The translations under genes and the position numbers were made by a program. This document shows positions 36,314 to 50,346 of a stretch of 64,000 nucleotides of DNA, in pieces (position 1 is the stretch's first letter; each line of letters starts with the position of its first letter). The notes under the pieces were generated by a model, which was not told the DNA's origin, searched no databases, and saw only the letters and a program-made list of their open reading frames with translations. The DNA comes from Euwallacea fornicatus (Eukaryota > Arthropoda > Insecta > Coleoptera > Curculionidae): NCBI RefSeq assembly GCF_040115645.1, contig NC_089574.1, forward strand, positions 248,001-312,000, in the 5' to 3' direction.

Positions 36314-39242
36314 ACAAGGGGATTGTCACCCTTAGGCCAATCAATTTTATCGAGTGACGAAATTTGTGGTGCAGATAATATCCATCAGATCCTTTCTAAT
36401 AGATTAGTTGCAGTATTAGCTTGTAAAAAACCTCGGTCTTTCATACAGTATTTCTAACAATCCCCCGATCTTTTTGTTTATAATGTAAGTTTAAGTCGGT
36501 AAAGCACGCAAGAAAATAAATCACTTTTCAGAGCGTTTTGTCTAAAGAAACTAAATCATACTTATTTTTATCAGTATCAGAACTGTTACTTAACACACCT
36601 CTTTGAAATATACAACTGTCTTTGTGTAAAACGCTTTTTGAATTTTGCCTAATTGAGAACGTTCGATTTCATCGCGAAATCTGTTTTAATCAAAAACTAC
36701 AAAAAAAAAACATTTTATTAAGCTAATACTTACACGACGAATCGCTGTTAATGGTTTTTCATAGCACTCACCTGAAAAAAGAGCACGTGAATTAGCATTC
36801 AGTTACAAAAAAAAGGCAAATTGTGTTTCAATATAAATAAATGTGTGTTCAATAATAAATGAATTTTAACGATACGGCTTACATTGGTAGAGCGTAAAAC
36901 GAACTCGCGTTAAAATCCATTGTAATGAAAAAGTTTAAATAGGAATGTGAAAATGGATTTGCGAGCAAATCGGGAATTTTACACCGATTTTATCCAAATA
37001 TAAATTAATTAAGCACATCATGCTAGGGTTAAAATACATATTGATATTGCCGGAGAGATTTATTCTGAGATACATTTTAATTTATTTCAAATCCTTTGCG
37101 GAGAAATGAAAGACCAAACAACGGAACAATTCAACAAAAATTAAGAAATTAATTATTTCGGCAGTTTCCGATTTTCTCGTGCCTCTTAATGCAACATTTA
37201 TTATTTATTGTTATTGTGGGATTTTAAAACGTTCCTTTTAATTTTTGAAATATCGTCAATAGCATATTCTAAATATACGAAAAAAACGATATTGTTTAAA
37301 ACAATAAAATCAGTTAAAAAAATAATTACATTCATAAATAATTAATAAAATTTAATAGAATCAGAAGTCACATGTAATATCTTCATCTGAAACCTATCCT
37401 AACCTGAATAATTCTAATTACGGATACGTGCATGTACGTAGATACGTCTTCTGATGCCGTTGTGGTTGGTGCTATGGAACCGTAAATCTGCCTTTAGTGT
37501 TTATAAAAAAAATTTATAATGTGCCAATATAGAAATTACTATTTCAAAATAAACTTTGCAAAGGGATGAAGCTTAAAATTTTGATATATCGGTGTGAATT
37601 TTGCGGTTTTCAAACCACCAAAAGTTTTACTATTTTTTTTAACACTATATATATAATCATGAAATAAAACAGATTTAGTAGTTAAAACACTTTTCGTATT
37701 TTTAGTGTTGCCTGCGCTATTATATGCACAAAACGAAAGTACCTAAATAAATAAATCACATTTCCTATTTGCAATAATGTAACGTTTCAGTAGCAGCTTT
37801 TTACCGCGAGTTGCAACCCAATTTTGCCTGCAAAACCTGACGTGAAACCCTGGAAATGCACGAATAGCGGCATATCGCAATATGCAGATATCTAACGAAA
37901 CTTTAGTTTGGGGACACGGATTTTCATATAGGGAACAAGGCGAAACTTAAAGTAGCTCGCAAAAGCCGTTTTGAAACGGTTTTAAATCTGACGTACGAGT
38001 TACAAATTCCGCCACAAAGCCGGAAACTTTTCCTTAAAGCCGCCACATGCGTTCGTCTAGTTTTTGCCAGGGCCGGACAGTAGAGCCCCTATGGAAGGGG
38101 GTTCCACCCCCTGAATATATTTGCGTGTTTTCGCCGAAAAGATCACTGAAATTGGGCTCCCCCGAAACGGTCCACATTTCGGGAGTTTAGCCCAAGCAGC
38201 AGAAGCAGCAGCGGCGGCAACCCGTATTCCAACTTCCAACTTCGCCGAGTGTTATTTAGGGCTTACGGGATTTCGGGGGTTTGTGACCCGCTAAATTCGC
38301 ATTCTAAACTGCCTTTTAATCCACCCTTTCTGTTTCAGAAGTCCTCGAATAAAATTTTACGTTTTCGTTTTCGGAGCAGTGAATCAAATCCGATTCTTGG
38401 CTAATATTCCCCGTTTCTGGCCAGTTTTAGAATTCTGAAAGCATAAATTCTTATCAACTGTGGTAAAGAAACATTGCCAAGATATAATTTTGGTGTAAAA
38501 AATGAAAATGTCCTAAATTTAATTTAGTCGTGAAGAAGCGGGTGTGCCATGCAGTAAGCATGACAGTAATGTCCAACGACTCACTTGAACTGGGAGACTT
38601 TCATTCCCAAGTCTAGAAAACCTCACCAAATTTTAATAAATGGTTCGTGAAACCCAGACTATCTATACACGCTGCATAACAATGAAAGTATTCCAGGGAC
38701 AAATCCACTTTATAAATAAACAAATAATTGATATTGACATAAAACGGTAAACTACTTGTAGCTAGAAATAGGTGAAAACAACCTCTTGCAGATAAAGAAC
38801 ATACGGATTATTTCAGCATACAGATCTTTGAAATATTTGAACAAACTTTCCTTAGTCTACGCCGTTCAAAATCCTAAGCGAAAACATAAACTCTCTTACG
38901 ATACAATTTATTTCGGTAAACGTAGAATTAGATGCTGCAAGTGACCTCAAGAATTATCTCATATAAACTGGTCCAGTTGCAATATCATATTCAAATACGT
39001 GACAGAAAAAGTACTTTCTGAAGAGTACTAGATAGCTTTCACCAATGTACCCCCAAAGCAAAGAAAAAACGAAAAGGGAAAGGGAAGAGAGGAGTTAAGG
39101 GAGGCAGATAGTAGCACTTTTTTGAGAATTTAAAGGAACACCAGCTTATATGGAAACAGTGTCTTTTCCGCAGCTATCCATATGGAGTTTTAGTGAGTGG
39201 AAGCAAGAAACAATTAGGCAATTGATAAGTGCGAAGGAAACA

Positions 39243-39271
39243 GGCTACCGTCGTTGACTCGTAAGCAGTAC
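39243..39271 (+). repeat. 29-bp direct repeat, copy 1
   Basis: GGCTACCGTCGTTGACTCG followed by TAAGCAGTAC. It recurs at 39672-39700 with two mismatches. The copies are 429 bp apart and the sequence between is unrelated to other parts of the window. Confidence 0.6.
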
Positions 39272-39671
39272 GGTAAACAGTACTGTTATTAACAGTTTAA
39301 GGACTAATGCACTTTGAATTTCATTTTTATGATATTAAGGTATAAATTTTTATCATTGAGCTTATTTCGGATGGTTTAGAACAGTTAGAGTTTATATGTT
39401 GTCGTTCTTTCACTCTCTTAAGATCAACTTTATAACAAAAAAAGTATATTATTAAACTACGACGAATTTTCAATAATTGGCACTGAAATAACAGTGATTG
39501 TAACCACATAAGATAATGATTGACACACCCAGTTGTTACACAGAAATGGTAATGTTTAATTATAAACGCTAACAATTATCAGCAATACTAACCTAGAGGT
39601 GGAAGTAACAACCTAGGTAAGTGTGTAATAATAATTATAAGTGTAATAATAATAACCCATTTTCAACGATC

Positions 39672-39700
39672 GGCTAGCGTCGTTGACTCGCAAGCAGTAC
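39672..39700 (+). repeat. 29-bp direct repeat, copy 2
   Basis: GGCTAGCGTCGTTGACTCG followed by CAAGCAGTAC, the second copy of the motif at 39243-39271. There is no tRNA-type B box after it, so a tRNA-derived origin is not supported. Confidence 0.6.
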
Positions 39701-42700
39701 CCTCAATTCGAGGATGGATATAATTCTACGTAATTTTGGAGGATGCAGATTACGTGCACAAAGCAAATTTGAATGGGTTCTTCGAGAACAACTTCCGTGA
39801 TAAATTTTAATGTAACATTATCCCTACAAATGCCACGGTGGAAATGGTATTTTTAGAACGTATCAATTGAAAAACAAACCCTTTTTATGATACAGTACCA
39901 AAAAAAGAATCGTGAGACAATACCAAAGAAACGAAAGAAAATCTATAAACCGCTAAAGAAACATGTACGTCCTACATATGTTATATTGTAACATAATTAG
40001 CAAATTGAAATACTCCAAAATTATGATTTTCCATGAAATAAAACAAATTAGGTATGCAAATGAAGGGGAAAATGTTAATTTGATATGATTATCATGTTTA
40101 TAATTAAGTTGCCTGATATTTTGGCAAAAAATAAATCTAAAAAAGTATCATTTATACAGTTATAAAAGGATAATTAGATGATGAGAAATAGGTAGGGAGT
40201 TCCTTTTCGCTCATAATGGAGGTCTCAAAATTAAGTTGGATAATTTTACCAGCACACTGTACGACCAAATATATGAAAAGAAAACTGTCATATAATGACA
40301 GAGCTGTAAACACTTCGTTCTCGAAATGGAGGATGTGAAAGTTTTCATTTTTCCCGTTTATTTATGGTTTCTAGAATTATTGAGATTTTTGGCTCAAGTT
40401 TGGAATACATCTATTATTCAGGACCTAAACTTTAGTTATACATGCCAAGTGATGTCAAGAATCTATAGAGCGTTATGTTTTCTAACGTCATATCCTCCTT
40501 CATCCCACCCTTTCCTCCGACAGAAAGGGCCCGGGGGTAAAGGGACACATGTTCTTAGAAAAAATAGCGTCGAGGGAATTCTCACAAGTCCAACTTCACA
40601 AACGCAATGTGAGCACGAGGCTCATTCAAACATCTCGATAGTAAAGTTCGCTGGGAATGATATCAAAATGCTTCCATGAGCACTGGCCAGCCATGTGCTA
40701 TATCAGTAGAGACAGTCATTTTGATGTCACTCTCTCGAAGAGTTCCTCTCGTAGTATTAAAGACTCTGACCCTCGATTTACTTTAATAAATTTCAAATGC
40801 CTCTGGCAGATGACGATCATTTCCACCCTTGCACTGCCATCTCGATCATCATTTTTTCATAGGAAAGTCTTGAAGAGTTTGCTTGCACTTTGTGGAACAA
40901 CAATATAATAACGAGCATCGCAACTCGAGATTCCAATGCCAACATTTATTACCGTCTCTTCTCCGGAAAGGTGGAAGGAATAAGGCGCCTCCGGTTTAAT
41001 CTAAAACCCCGTTTAGTTACGTCATTAGTTACGTAACCGATGTCACGGCTGGATTTAGAGGGAAAAGCGGTTTAATATCGGATTAATTGTGCAAAATACA
41101 AAATAGGTTAATTTCTCAGTGCCGACACTTCTTCCGGCTGGAGGTTCGTAATGAATTGGCTCTCTGGAAATAGGTATCGGTAATGCGGCAGCATGGCGGG
41201 AAATTGTTTCGGAAATAATGTTTTTAATAATTTAATTTTTCGGAAACTGGGCCGAGCCGTCTCTGTGCTGCGTAGAATTTTAGTACTCGTTCACGGCTAA
41301 AGTCGTTTAGATATTTGATGCTCTAATTCCGGTGAGCTTTCACCCTTATTGCCATGATTGACGAGTAAACGATAAGCTTTTACCCCAGGCGGAACGAAAA
41401 TCGCTAATCTAAAATTTCTTTCGGCATTTCAAATGCATTTTTTATGTTGGAGTAAAGTAGATCACACAGGGTTGGTCTTAGCCTGGAGATTAATGAAGCC
41501 GATGCTTCTCGCTTTCCACTAAATAGTTTCTACATCTTTGAGCTACTGCTTGTTTATAGCCAATATTAATTTTTTAAGAAACTTCTGAACATCAAAAGTA
41601 GCTGCAGTTTCCGCAAAGTATCCCCACTAATATAAAATTAATTTCCATTAACTTCCATGAACTCTGTTTTATGAGAATAAATTGCCGACTTTATAACATG
41701 TCAGCTGGACTAAATCTCTCCCAGATTATAGTTTAATTACGATAAAGTACTATTTAACTTCCCCCGGCTTAATATAATTATCATTTTCCATAATAATTTT
41801 AATAACGACATGTCAAAAGCAGCGCTAATATATTATTCGAAAACGTTTTAGTTGGAAATATATTTGTTAATGTGCCAATGGAAATTAAAACTGCAGTTTA
41901 TGCTTTGTGTCATTCCGCTTTATTGTTATTTAAAATGTTTATTATTTACTGCAGGACCATTGCCGTGGAAAACTGCTATGCTCGGAGAATGCGAATATTA
42001 AATCATACAAATTTTATCTAGTAAATTAATTATCTGCAAAGCACGGCTTGTATGTACAGTAATATTCACCCCACATACTACGTCGATTTTTAATAACATG
42101 TTTTCATAAAGTTTGGTTGATAGTTAATTCATCGTTACGGCTAAACATCAAATATGAGTGGAAACAGCGATTGCTGGACTAACAAAAATTGGATATCCGA
42201 ATGAGAGAGTAACTCGAGAGAAATCTCGAAGAAGAGAGTCGAATAATTGTAAATGAAAAGCAACAGAAACAGCTCGCATTCGGCAAAAAAAATTTAAAAG
42301 CGCCGAAGTTCGATGGAGAAAAATTATAAGCTTCGAACGAGTTTCATTTGATTCAGGCTGCACAAAAGCCCGAGGGCAAATCAAGGAAATCACTACCTAT
42401 TAGTTGTTGCTTATTAGGTGATGCTTTGACTAGAGCTAATCGTAGAAATTGAGCCTAATGCAACGTTCGGCAACAACTACTATTAGTAGCGATGGATTAC
42501 TTCTCGAAATCGCCAGAAGTTCAATCAAATATCTTTGAGAAAATCTCAAATTTGAAATGTTAAATGAATATCCTAGAGGTAGGGAAAACTACACCGACAT
42601 ATAGTGGGATATTTGATTCGAAAACCTGGCCAGATATTAAATTATCTCGACTTTAAGTTTTATGATAATAGGAAAATATTAACGAAGGGTTTTGGAAGTT

Positions 42701-43440
42701 AAATGCAGCAATAAAGAACCTTTAAAAGAACGTCGAGTAATATGAAAAATCTGCCAAAGAAAGCTTTTCTTAATATCAAGTTACAGCGTACCGTAGATGG
42801 GAAAAGTTTAGATTTATTTTTTGTTCCAAATTATGGATAAATACCATTTTAAATCATAGTATATACTTCAAGGGGAATATACTTAACTAGATATATTCCA
42901 GTAGAATTTTACTTACCTAGATAAGTCGCTACTACCTAAATTTTTGAAAATTAGATTTTGTTAGAACGGAGAACGCTATGACGTATATTGTTGCGGTACT
43001 AAATTATGTATAATTTAAGAGCATTCAATTTTAAGAAATTAATTAGATTTTGTAGATAGTGATAGATATTAATTAGTTTCAGCTTAGTGGATAGATATTA
43101 GAACAAATGCAGTGTTCTCAGTCAAATGTAAAAATCAAAAATATAGCTTTTCAACATTTTTCTATCTTCAACTCATTTTCTGCCAATATCGTTCCAATCA
43201 CTTTTAAGCTAATAGTTAACTATACAATAATGTCAGTTTTACCACGTGTAAATCATTTTTAGGGCTCCGGCAGATTGCAGATTAAACAGTCGACCGATAG
43301 TTTAGTGAAATCAGGGTGTATTATAATAATGTGCACGTATTTATCGGTCAATTTGGAATCGATTAATGTACGCACACAAGTATTTCTTTATGCCATTTAC
43401 GTAACAGACTAAACTGGTGTGTGGATTAAGACGTTTTTCG

Positions 43441-43580
43441 CCCCTGGGCAATCAAAACGTTTTCTCACTCTTCTCGTTTCTCTTGTCATCTTTTTTATTC
43501 GAAGACGCAGTCAAGTTCTCTTCTCGTTTAGTCCTATTTAACTTTTCTCTCTTTTTCCCTTTTTGCCCTGGGCGATTGCA
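43441..43580. other. Pyrimidine-rich tract between two CCCTGGGC motifs
   Basis: The stretch is dominated by TTCTC, TCTCTTTTT and similar runs. It begins with CCCCTGGGCAATC and ends with GCCCTGGGCGATTGC. The tract could be an intronic polypyrimidine region or a low-complexity relic. No adjacent exon was recognised. Confidence 0.4.
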
Positions 43581-46500
43581 GATTTCGACCGTATGATTAA
43601 GTCGCTCCTAACTACACTGTTGGCCTCCCAAAAGTTTGCTGCCTGCAGTGATATTATGTATAAATTAGATATTGTGTAGCTTTGATTGAATATTTCAACA
43701 AATTTTAAATTAACTATTGCTAAATTTATTTCGAAAAAACATAAAAAACATTTTTCTAAAAAGAACTGAATTTTACTTTAAATTGCCTAGTGGTCTGGGT
43801 CGATTGGACATGTTCTCCATTTTACGGTTTAAGGGTGGAAGCTGATTTTCTAATGTGCTTCACTATGGATGTTATGGTGAGTTAAAAGACTGTCTTATCG
43901 TCGAGAGATCACATCCTGGCCGTGCAGGTGAATTTATAAATGATACGATTGGTGCAGTGTGTGGAATAATTATTTAAGGTAATATCATCATCAATATTTT
44001 AGAAAATGCAGGCAACTCTTTGCATTTCATAACTAGTTATGAAACAGTCTGCTATAAAAACTAAAATCATTTTGTTGTAGTCTTTTATTACATTCTGAAA
44101 TTATTAAAATACTGTCTAAAAGAATGTTGGAGGAAGAGAAAAAGCTAATGTGCAAGCTACATCGGTAAGAGCTCTATACGCAATTTTATATTAAGTACCT
44201 ACCAATATTGTCGGATAAACTTTACAAGTTATGAAGAAATGATAAGTAAGCATAAATGTTGTAGAAGCAAAGCACTGTACACTTCAACTACAAATTGCCC
44301 ACATTTTTCTAGAGGCCATTAAGGTCACAACGGAGCAACATTAAGTGGAGAATATTTCCTCTTCGGGGGGTTTCGTTCATCTAAAGGTCTCTCCGACAAG
44401 TGATTAATGATGATGGGATTCACCTGCGTGTTTACGTTGTCTTATCGTTGAAACGCGGAATAACAATCTCGGAGCCAAGAAGGAGTTTCCTCCTAAATTC
44501 TGATTTATTAATGCGAAAATTGAGGACGCGGGCTTAATTAAAAAATCGTGCCCAATCAAAAAAGGAACGAATTAAGGTAGAGCAAGCGATTTGTTTTCAT
44601 TAGGGACTTTAAGAGCCGGTTAAGCCGAGACCGAAACAATGCCTGATGAGCCTTAATTTGAATTTTCCTTTCGGTTAATTCGATATTAATTTCTTCCTGT
44701 GGCAGGAAAATATTGCAATATTGAACAATATATGGAACAATGCCCGCGAGGTTCAATCTCATATAGCAGCAAGAAAGGGAACACTACCGCATGGGTGTCT
44801 AGAAACAAGGATAATATAGGCCCTTTGATTTCTCAGCTGGAAGAGTCTCGGTTTAGTTTTATTACGGTTCGATTTCTATCCGAAGAAGTTCACTTTTCGT
44901 TTAGATAGATATGGGTTTCTGCCCTGAGCTCCAAATATATGAAAATATATATCGAGTGCGAAATATTCCCCTTTGTATTGGTCGAAATTGATTTGTGCTC
45001 AGCGAATTGAATGCAAACTGACAAAAATTGATATATTTTTATTGGACGTCTATCAACATTTTTGTTAAGAAGCATACAGAAGAATACAACAACAACCTCA
45101 AGAAAATCGAAAAAATAATTTCAATGTGTTCATAATATATCTAATTATTGCTACAAGTGTAAATAAAAAATGTCCAATGAAGAAGATATCAGGGGCTTCA
45201 AGTTATATTTGCTTTCTGTGCCATGTACGTTAAATCAAAATTCTGTTTTAAACATCCCCCTTGTTAGTATGAACAGCGGCGTCCGCGTAATTTGTGTCTA
45301 GCGAATGGCAAAACATCCGATAACGACCGTCCTTGTTAGAACAAAAATTGGAGCGTTTGCTGCTCCGTTGAGCAAGCTCAACTGCCGATTCATTATGGGC
45401 TAGAATTACCTCACATAGCCAGCTTAAACGGCAGGTATAGCCAGTAATGTGTGCTCTTGTGTGCGCTAACAAGGGCTTGGCTTTAATAATATCGTTATTT
45501 TAAACGAGCACAAATTTATGCTCTAAACTCCTTGGTCAGGTCGTATGGACTTTCGACTCACACATCGGAGATCTGCAAACCTCTAACGTGTTTATGTGAC
45601 CGTTTTCGTGTCGAATTGTCTCCTAAAACCTGTCTCGTTTGCAATAATTTGGCCCAATCAAACGGCTCGGTTCGCTTCGAGGCACACGGTACAGGTAATC
45701 CTCTTCGGAAAATTGGTTAGCATGAACAACGCGGATGTATATTGGCCGGCATCCGATCACGTGTATTTCTAATTTAATTCTATATAGACAGAGTGACAGA
45801 CACTAAGCCAGGAAGACTGTATTTTATGTGCGTGTATTGTAGCTAGTATTCGGGGTCGATGCAAGAAGTGGTTAAATTTCAAAATTTGAAGAGAAAACGA
45901 AGGATGACCTGAACTAACCTGCAGACAAACTCGAAACAACATTATTGAACCCAAAGAAATGATGGTAAATGAAGCAAAAAAAAAACTTTATAATTAGGGA
46001 AGAGATGGCAACAGTCACAGATCGATGAGGGACGCGAGTTTTCTAATTCTCTAAAGTTCATTTAGCTCTCATCATAAATGATTTTTTATGTTTATTAAGA
46101 GAATTGAACATCTTTCCAACATTTTGTTTGGCAATTATACCTAATTTTTTCCAAGGGTAGAAGATTAAATGAGAAAGAACAAAAAGCAGAATCGAATAAC
46201 AATAATCATAAGCGCGAGCTAGCGCCGGTACAAACGAGCTTATTGTTTTTCCTTCGGCCGTTCGCTGTTTTCTACGTATTATCCTCGAAAACAAACACAA
46301 CAAGCCAGCAATTTCTGACAGCTCCATGCCCGATTTTGCGGCCCGTATTGTGTATTTACCGAATAAATTGCTTGCCTTGGTACACGCATGTATATTTAAG
46401 TGGTCATTATATCCGAATTCGTGTTTTATGGCCATTCCCGGCCGGCCCCCGTTATATTATATTTTGCTTTAATTAGATTTCCTGTTGGAGAGGTTTGACC

Positions 46501-48106
46501 AGTGGCGTTCAGAGTGGGAATGACGCACATATAAGAGGGAAAAACAGAACTCTCACGAATTATGCGAAGCCAGGTGAACCTGAGCCATGATTTTGTAGGA
46601 ATATATGAGAGGGAAAAAATTTCTGGCTACGTTGGTTATTCAAAAAATTCCATTGGTCAATTTGACTAGATAAAAATTTCGTTTTCAACTTTACAGGTTT
46701 CTAGAAAATTAGAGCCCTGGTCTCACAAGACACTATATGCCTATATGATTTTCCTGCACACAACCATGATAGGGTGCGTATTGGTAAATGCAATTATTTA
46801 TATTCCCTATAGATATAAATAATTCCAACACTACATTTAATATTGCAAAATATAATAAAAAAACCAAATCATTATATGACAATATCGTGAACACTTCTAT
46901 ATTTACACAGATGCAAAAACTTCTATGTTGTACATATTTTAAAACTGATTTTTTTTAAAATTATTTTATATACAATTGCAAACTTGCACTGTTACTATGC
47001 AATTTAAAATTTACCATTAGGATCAAACCGATATTATAGGAATTGGCAAATGCCATAAACCAAAAGCATCACACAATGCGATCGTCATTATTATCTCCGT
47101 TACAAACTTGGATCCGAATTTGTCCGCTTACGTACACTTTAGCACGATCTGTTTCTGGCTGATTTAACTAAATGTATAAAATAATGCGGAGCTCGAATTG
47201 ATGCCAGAATCAGGTACAAATGGAATTTCGATGTTGTTCATTTAAACAATCAGATTCGTATTTTAGGCAGGGGAGATAATTTGAAAACCGTGCAAGTCAA
47301 ATCAACTGTAATTGTTACCAATCGTTTTGCGATATAGTTTCAAATACTTTCTGGTTGTAAATTTTGAATTTATACATTTTTTATGACAGGATTTTTATCA
47401 GCGCCTCTTTTGGAAGTGTCCAGCTTTAAGGCACGGAGCCAGTTCAAGTACCTCTCCAGAACCAAGATTATAAATTTGAGAAACTGTCTGTTAAACCCTC
47501 GTTAATCTAAAGAAAACCATTGAGACCACATTACGTCAATATTTTAATAATCCCTCATATTGAGAAGTGTTTTTATTGTATTTTCTTGGTTGTAGTAAAA
47601 AAATAACACTATTTCTGCAATATTTTTAACTCAACGATTTATTTTTGATGAACGGACAATATTTTACTAACGAAAAAACCAAATGTTCTATAGAGTAATT
47701 GCAAAAGTCGTTCTTGCTTTTAAATTTAACGTCGTATATATCTCGTTTATTTTATAAATAATTATTAGGATTTATGTTATTATTTCGAAAGTTTACAAAT
47801 GTTTCTTACAACTAACACAAATAATGATAGCTACACAAAAATACTCTATTAAATAGAGAAAATTGCTTACATATGTACGTTGTTGTATGCATATGTATTA
47901 ATTTTTATACATATAAGACTTCACCCTAACATGTAATTATCATAGAAATGAATCTATGCGTAATTTTAATTATAAAAATTTATCCAGGCTTTAATAAATA
48001 CATGTAAGATACAGAGTCATCACTAAGAAATTCAAGTAGTCCCTTAAACATTGGTGGCATTCCTTGAATAAATTTATCAACTGTACGTATTTGTCATCTC
48101 CCTAAC

Positions 48107-48638
48107 GGTAAATAGCAAAATGCTTAATTGACGTTCTAAGTTTACTCTTTACCGCCCGCTACGAATATTTTTAACGATCGTCTTATTATGTTCGAAAATG
48201 AGTCATCATCGTGCTACAGGGTGTTACAGAATCAAGAATTTTTTCGTTTTTCTTCTACTTTTTAATTCCACAATTATATAGAGACAAATTTTAAGGTTTA
48301 AAAGACGAATCTCTCAAAAAACATTAAATTTTTAATATTGAAAAAAAGTTGGGAGGGAAGTCTCACCCTGCAAAAACGTCATCTTCTAAATTTTCATCAG
48401 CACTTGACACATGGCCAAAGATGTAAGTCACTATAAATATTCAGTAGCGTCAATTTGAGCAACATATCTCGAAAAATCTGAGGGCGATACGGGAAAAATC
48501 GAAAAATTATTGAAATTTTAACACACTGTGGCTAAGTGACCAAGCATTTGCGAACATAGGGCGTATATCACTTTTTTACATAGAATCACGCACAGTTTCA
48601 CAATCTTGAATAGCGGAATACGATTATGAACTACCTTG
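48107..48638. mobile_element. Nested palindromic CAGGGTG element, left arm eroded
   Basis: The right outer arm (48531-48638) is 108 bp, ends CTACCTTG before TA (48639-48640), and aligns gap-free with the 31091 element (for example TATGTTCGCAAATG against TATGTCCGCAAATG at positions 81-94). The inner module 48217-48528 begins CAGGGTGTTACAG after TA. On the right it ends AACACACTG, followed by TG in place of TA. Its own ends pair through an AATTTTTCG-TTTT block. The left outer arm is recognisable only near its inner edge (TTATGTTCGAAAATG at 48187-48201). No coding capacity. Confidence 0.65.
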
Positions 48639-49108
48639 TATATTTGCAAATTTTGTTCGAAACCCACATAAACTCCTAGAGATCACCAGAGGATATTGGA
48701 AGATTTAGGTGATTTCCAGAAATTTACGGTTTTAGGAGAAGTTATCAAGAGATTTTCGGAATCACCCTTGTAATTTCAAACTAGTTTTCGGAGGTTTATT
48801 GTCGAAGATCGAAGTTTCTTGTAGCTTAGTGACTTATAATATTTTGAGGGATTATTTCGCATTGTTTGCCATTTAAGATTACTTTCAAGATTTCCTTTCA
48901 GGGATTTCGATTTCTACGAAAACTTCATGTGATTTTCTAACGGCTTTTCGAATATTTGCGGGATATTGATAGAAAATATTTAGATATTAAGGGAAAAAGG
49001 AATTATAAAAGTTATTTAGCGAACAAATCAATTAATGATGGAAATTAATAATCAAGACGGTTTAACGCGTAACGGTAAAAAACTTAAACTTACATAGCGA
49101 CTGCTATA

Positions 49109-50344
49109 CAGCGTGTCCATTTAACTGCCCCTTGGAGTTCTATGAGTGTATTTCTGATTTCATTAAAATTTAATTATAGAGGTGTATATGAGGTTAATGA
49201 AGTTACATTTTAAAATTTGCGACAACCCTACAGGGTATCTCGAAAAAGCGGGGAGACATAAAGTGTAATTTTTTTAAATGCAACCACTCGCATTTTTTTT
49301 ACATGATGGAATCCTCTCTTAAACCTATGTTAGTTCCTAGATTTTTTTTACCCTCGAATTTTCTAATACTGATAAATTGATGTCCAGTTAATTTTCTACC
49401 AGTAAGATCCTTTTGTTTCAACTTTTTTCTTCATAATTAATGCTCTGTATCCGGTCGAAGCCCTCCTTTAGAGTCTCTAGGCTCTTTACAGCAGGACGTC
49501 CTCTATTAAGAAATCGTTGTGCATAAATCCGAAATGTTAATAAACAATCACATAAATCATACTAATTAGTTCTTATCGAGTAAACTTCATTTCGATGTCC
49601 GTTTTAAAATAAAGAGAGTTTGAAGAAACAAAAAATCTTAAATGAGCTACCAAAATTCAAAACAAGAGGCATCGAAACCATGATAACGCATGCCAAACAC
49701 TCAGGCACTTAGCCATGAATGTAGGTTTTTCTGAAATCAATAATAATTCCTTTAATGCTTAAGATAAATATGGTAAATATGGTAATATTGTTTTATACCA
49801 AAATGAAGATAATTGAATTTCCTTCCGTGTTACGCCACAAAAAATACAACATCTTATTTGAAAAAATCACGAAAATCGAAGTTGAAAAGGTGAAAATTAA
49901 AGTTGTTATTGTGGACACCATGTATGCATTTTTAGCTAATTGAATGTTAGTAGCTTCTAAGGCGATGTTACGTGAGAATCCATCCTGAAGTTATAAAAAA
50001 CTAACTTAAGGCAACTACGAAATAAATTTTTTATGAAGCACTGCTAATATCTCAAATTTCTTTTAAAACGTCATACCTCCGAGTCCCTGTATCCGAGGGT
50101 AAAAAAGTCAAGGAGCTAACACGGGTTTAAGACAGGATTCCATCACCTTAAAAAAATGCAGGTGGTTCAATTTTAAAAAATTAGACTTCATGTCGCCGCG
50201 CTTTTTTTGGGACACCCTGTAAGGTCGTCGCTAAATTTAAATTGTTCCTTCATTAGCCTCATATAGGTTCTCATAATAATTTTTTTTCTGAAATCATAAA
50301 TAAATTCGTGGGAGTCTGAGGGAGGCTGTCAATTGGCCACCTTG
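49109..50344. mobile_element. 1.24-kb nested palindromic element
   Basis: The outer ends read CAGCGTGTCC and, as reverse complement, CAAGGTGGCC, with TA at 49107-49108 and 50345-50346. The outer arms are 120 bp (49109-49228) and 123 bp (50222-50344) and pair through TGATTTCA and TATATGAGG-TAATGAAG. TA and a second set of ends (CAGGGTATC / CAGGGTGTCCC) follow at 49231 and 50219. The inner ends then pair for more than 100 bp, including GATGGAATCCT-TCTTAAACC. The internal 750 bp have no recognisable protein. This is a longer-module relative of the 108-bp elements. Confidence 0.85.
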
Positions 50345-50346
50345 TA

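Larger units (their letters stand above)
32499..48100. other. Long stretch with no recognisable gene
   Basis: About 15.6 kb with only short or conflicting reading frames. The longest are 33550-33873 (107 codons), 40326-40679 (117) and 46058-46435 (125, minus). None has a recognisable domain. Listed separately inside it are dispersed repeat copies at 34349-34530 and 36196-36313, a duplicated 29-bp motif near 39.2 and 39.7 kb, and a pyrimidine-rich tract at 43441-43580. The blocks 37780-38420, 40900-41500 and 44300-46480 are GC-richer than their flanks and may include conserved noncoding elements. If the exon at 30227 is real, part of this may be intron. Confidence 0.45.

Noticed and set aside
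40326..40679. 117-codon plus-strand frame
   Set aside because: No family resemblance; composition and content look random.
44699..44908. Possible internal exon after a good-looking acceptor (TTCTTCCTGTGGCAG)
   Set aside because: Joined in the phase set by the donor at 30304, the reading hits a stop within a few codons, so it cannot be the next exon of that gene.
46058..46435. 125-codon minus-strand frame
   Set aside because: Longest unassigned frame in the gene-free stretch, but it shows no recognised motifs, overlaps a plus-strand frame of similar quality and has no start context.
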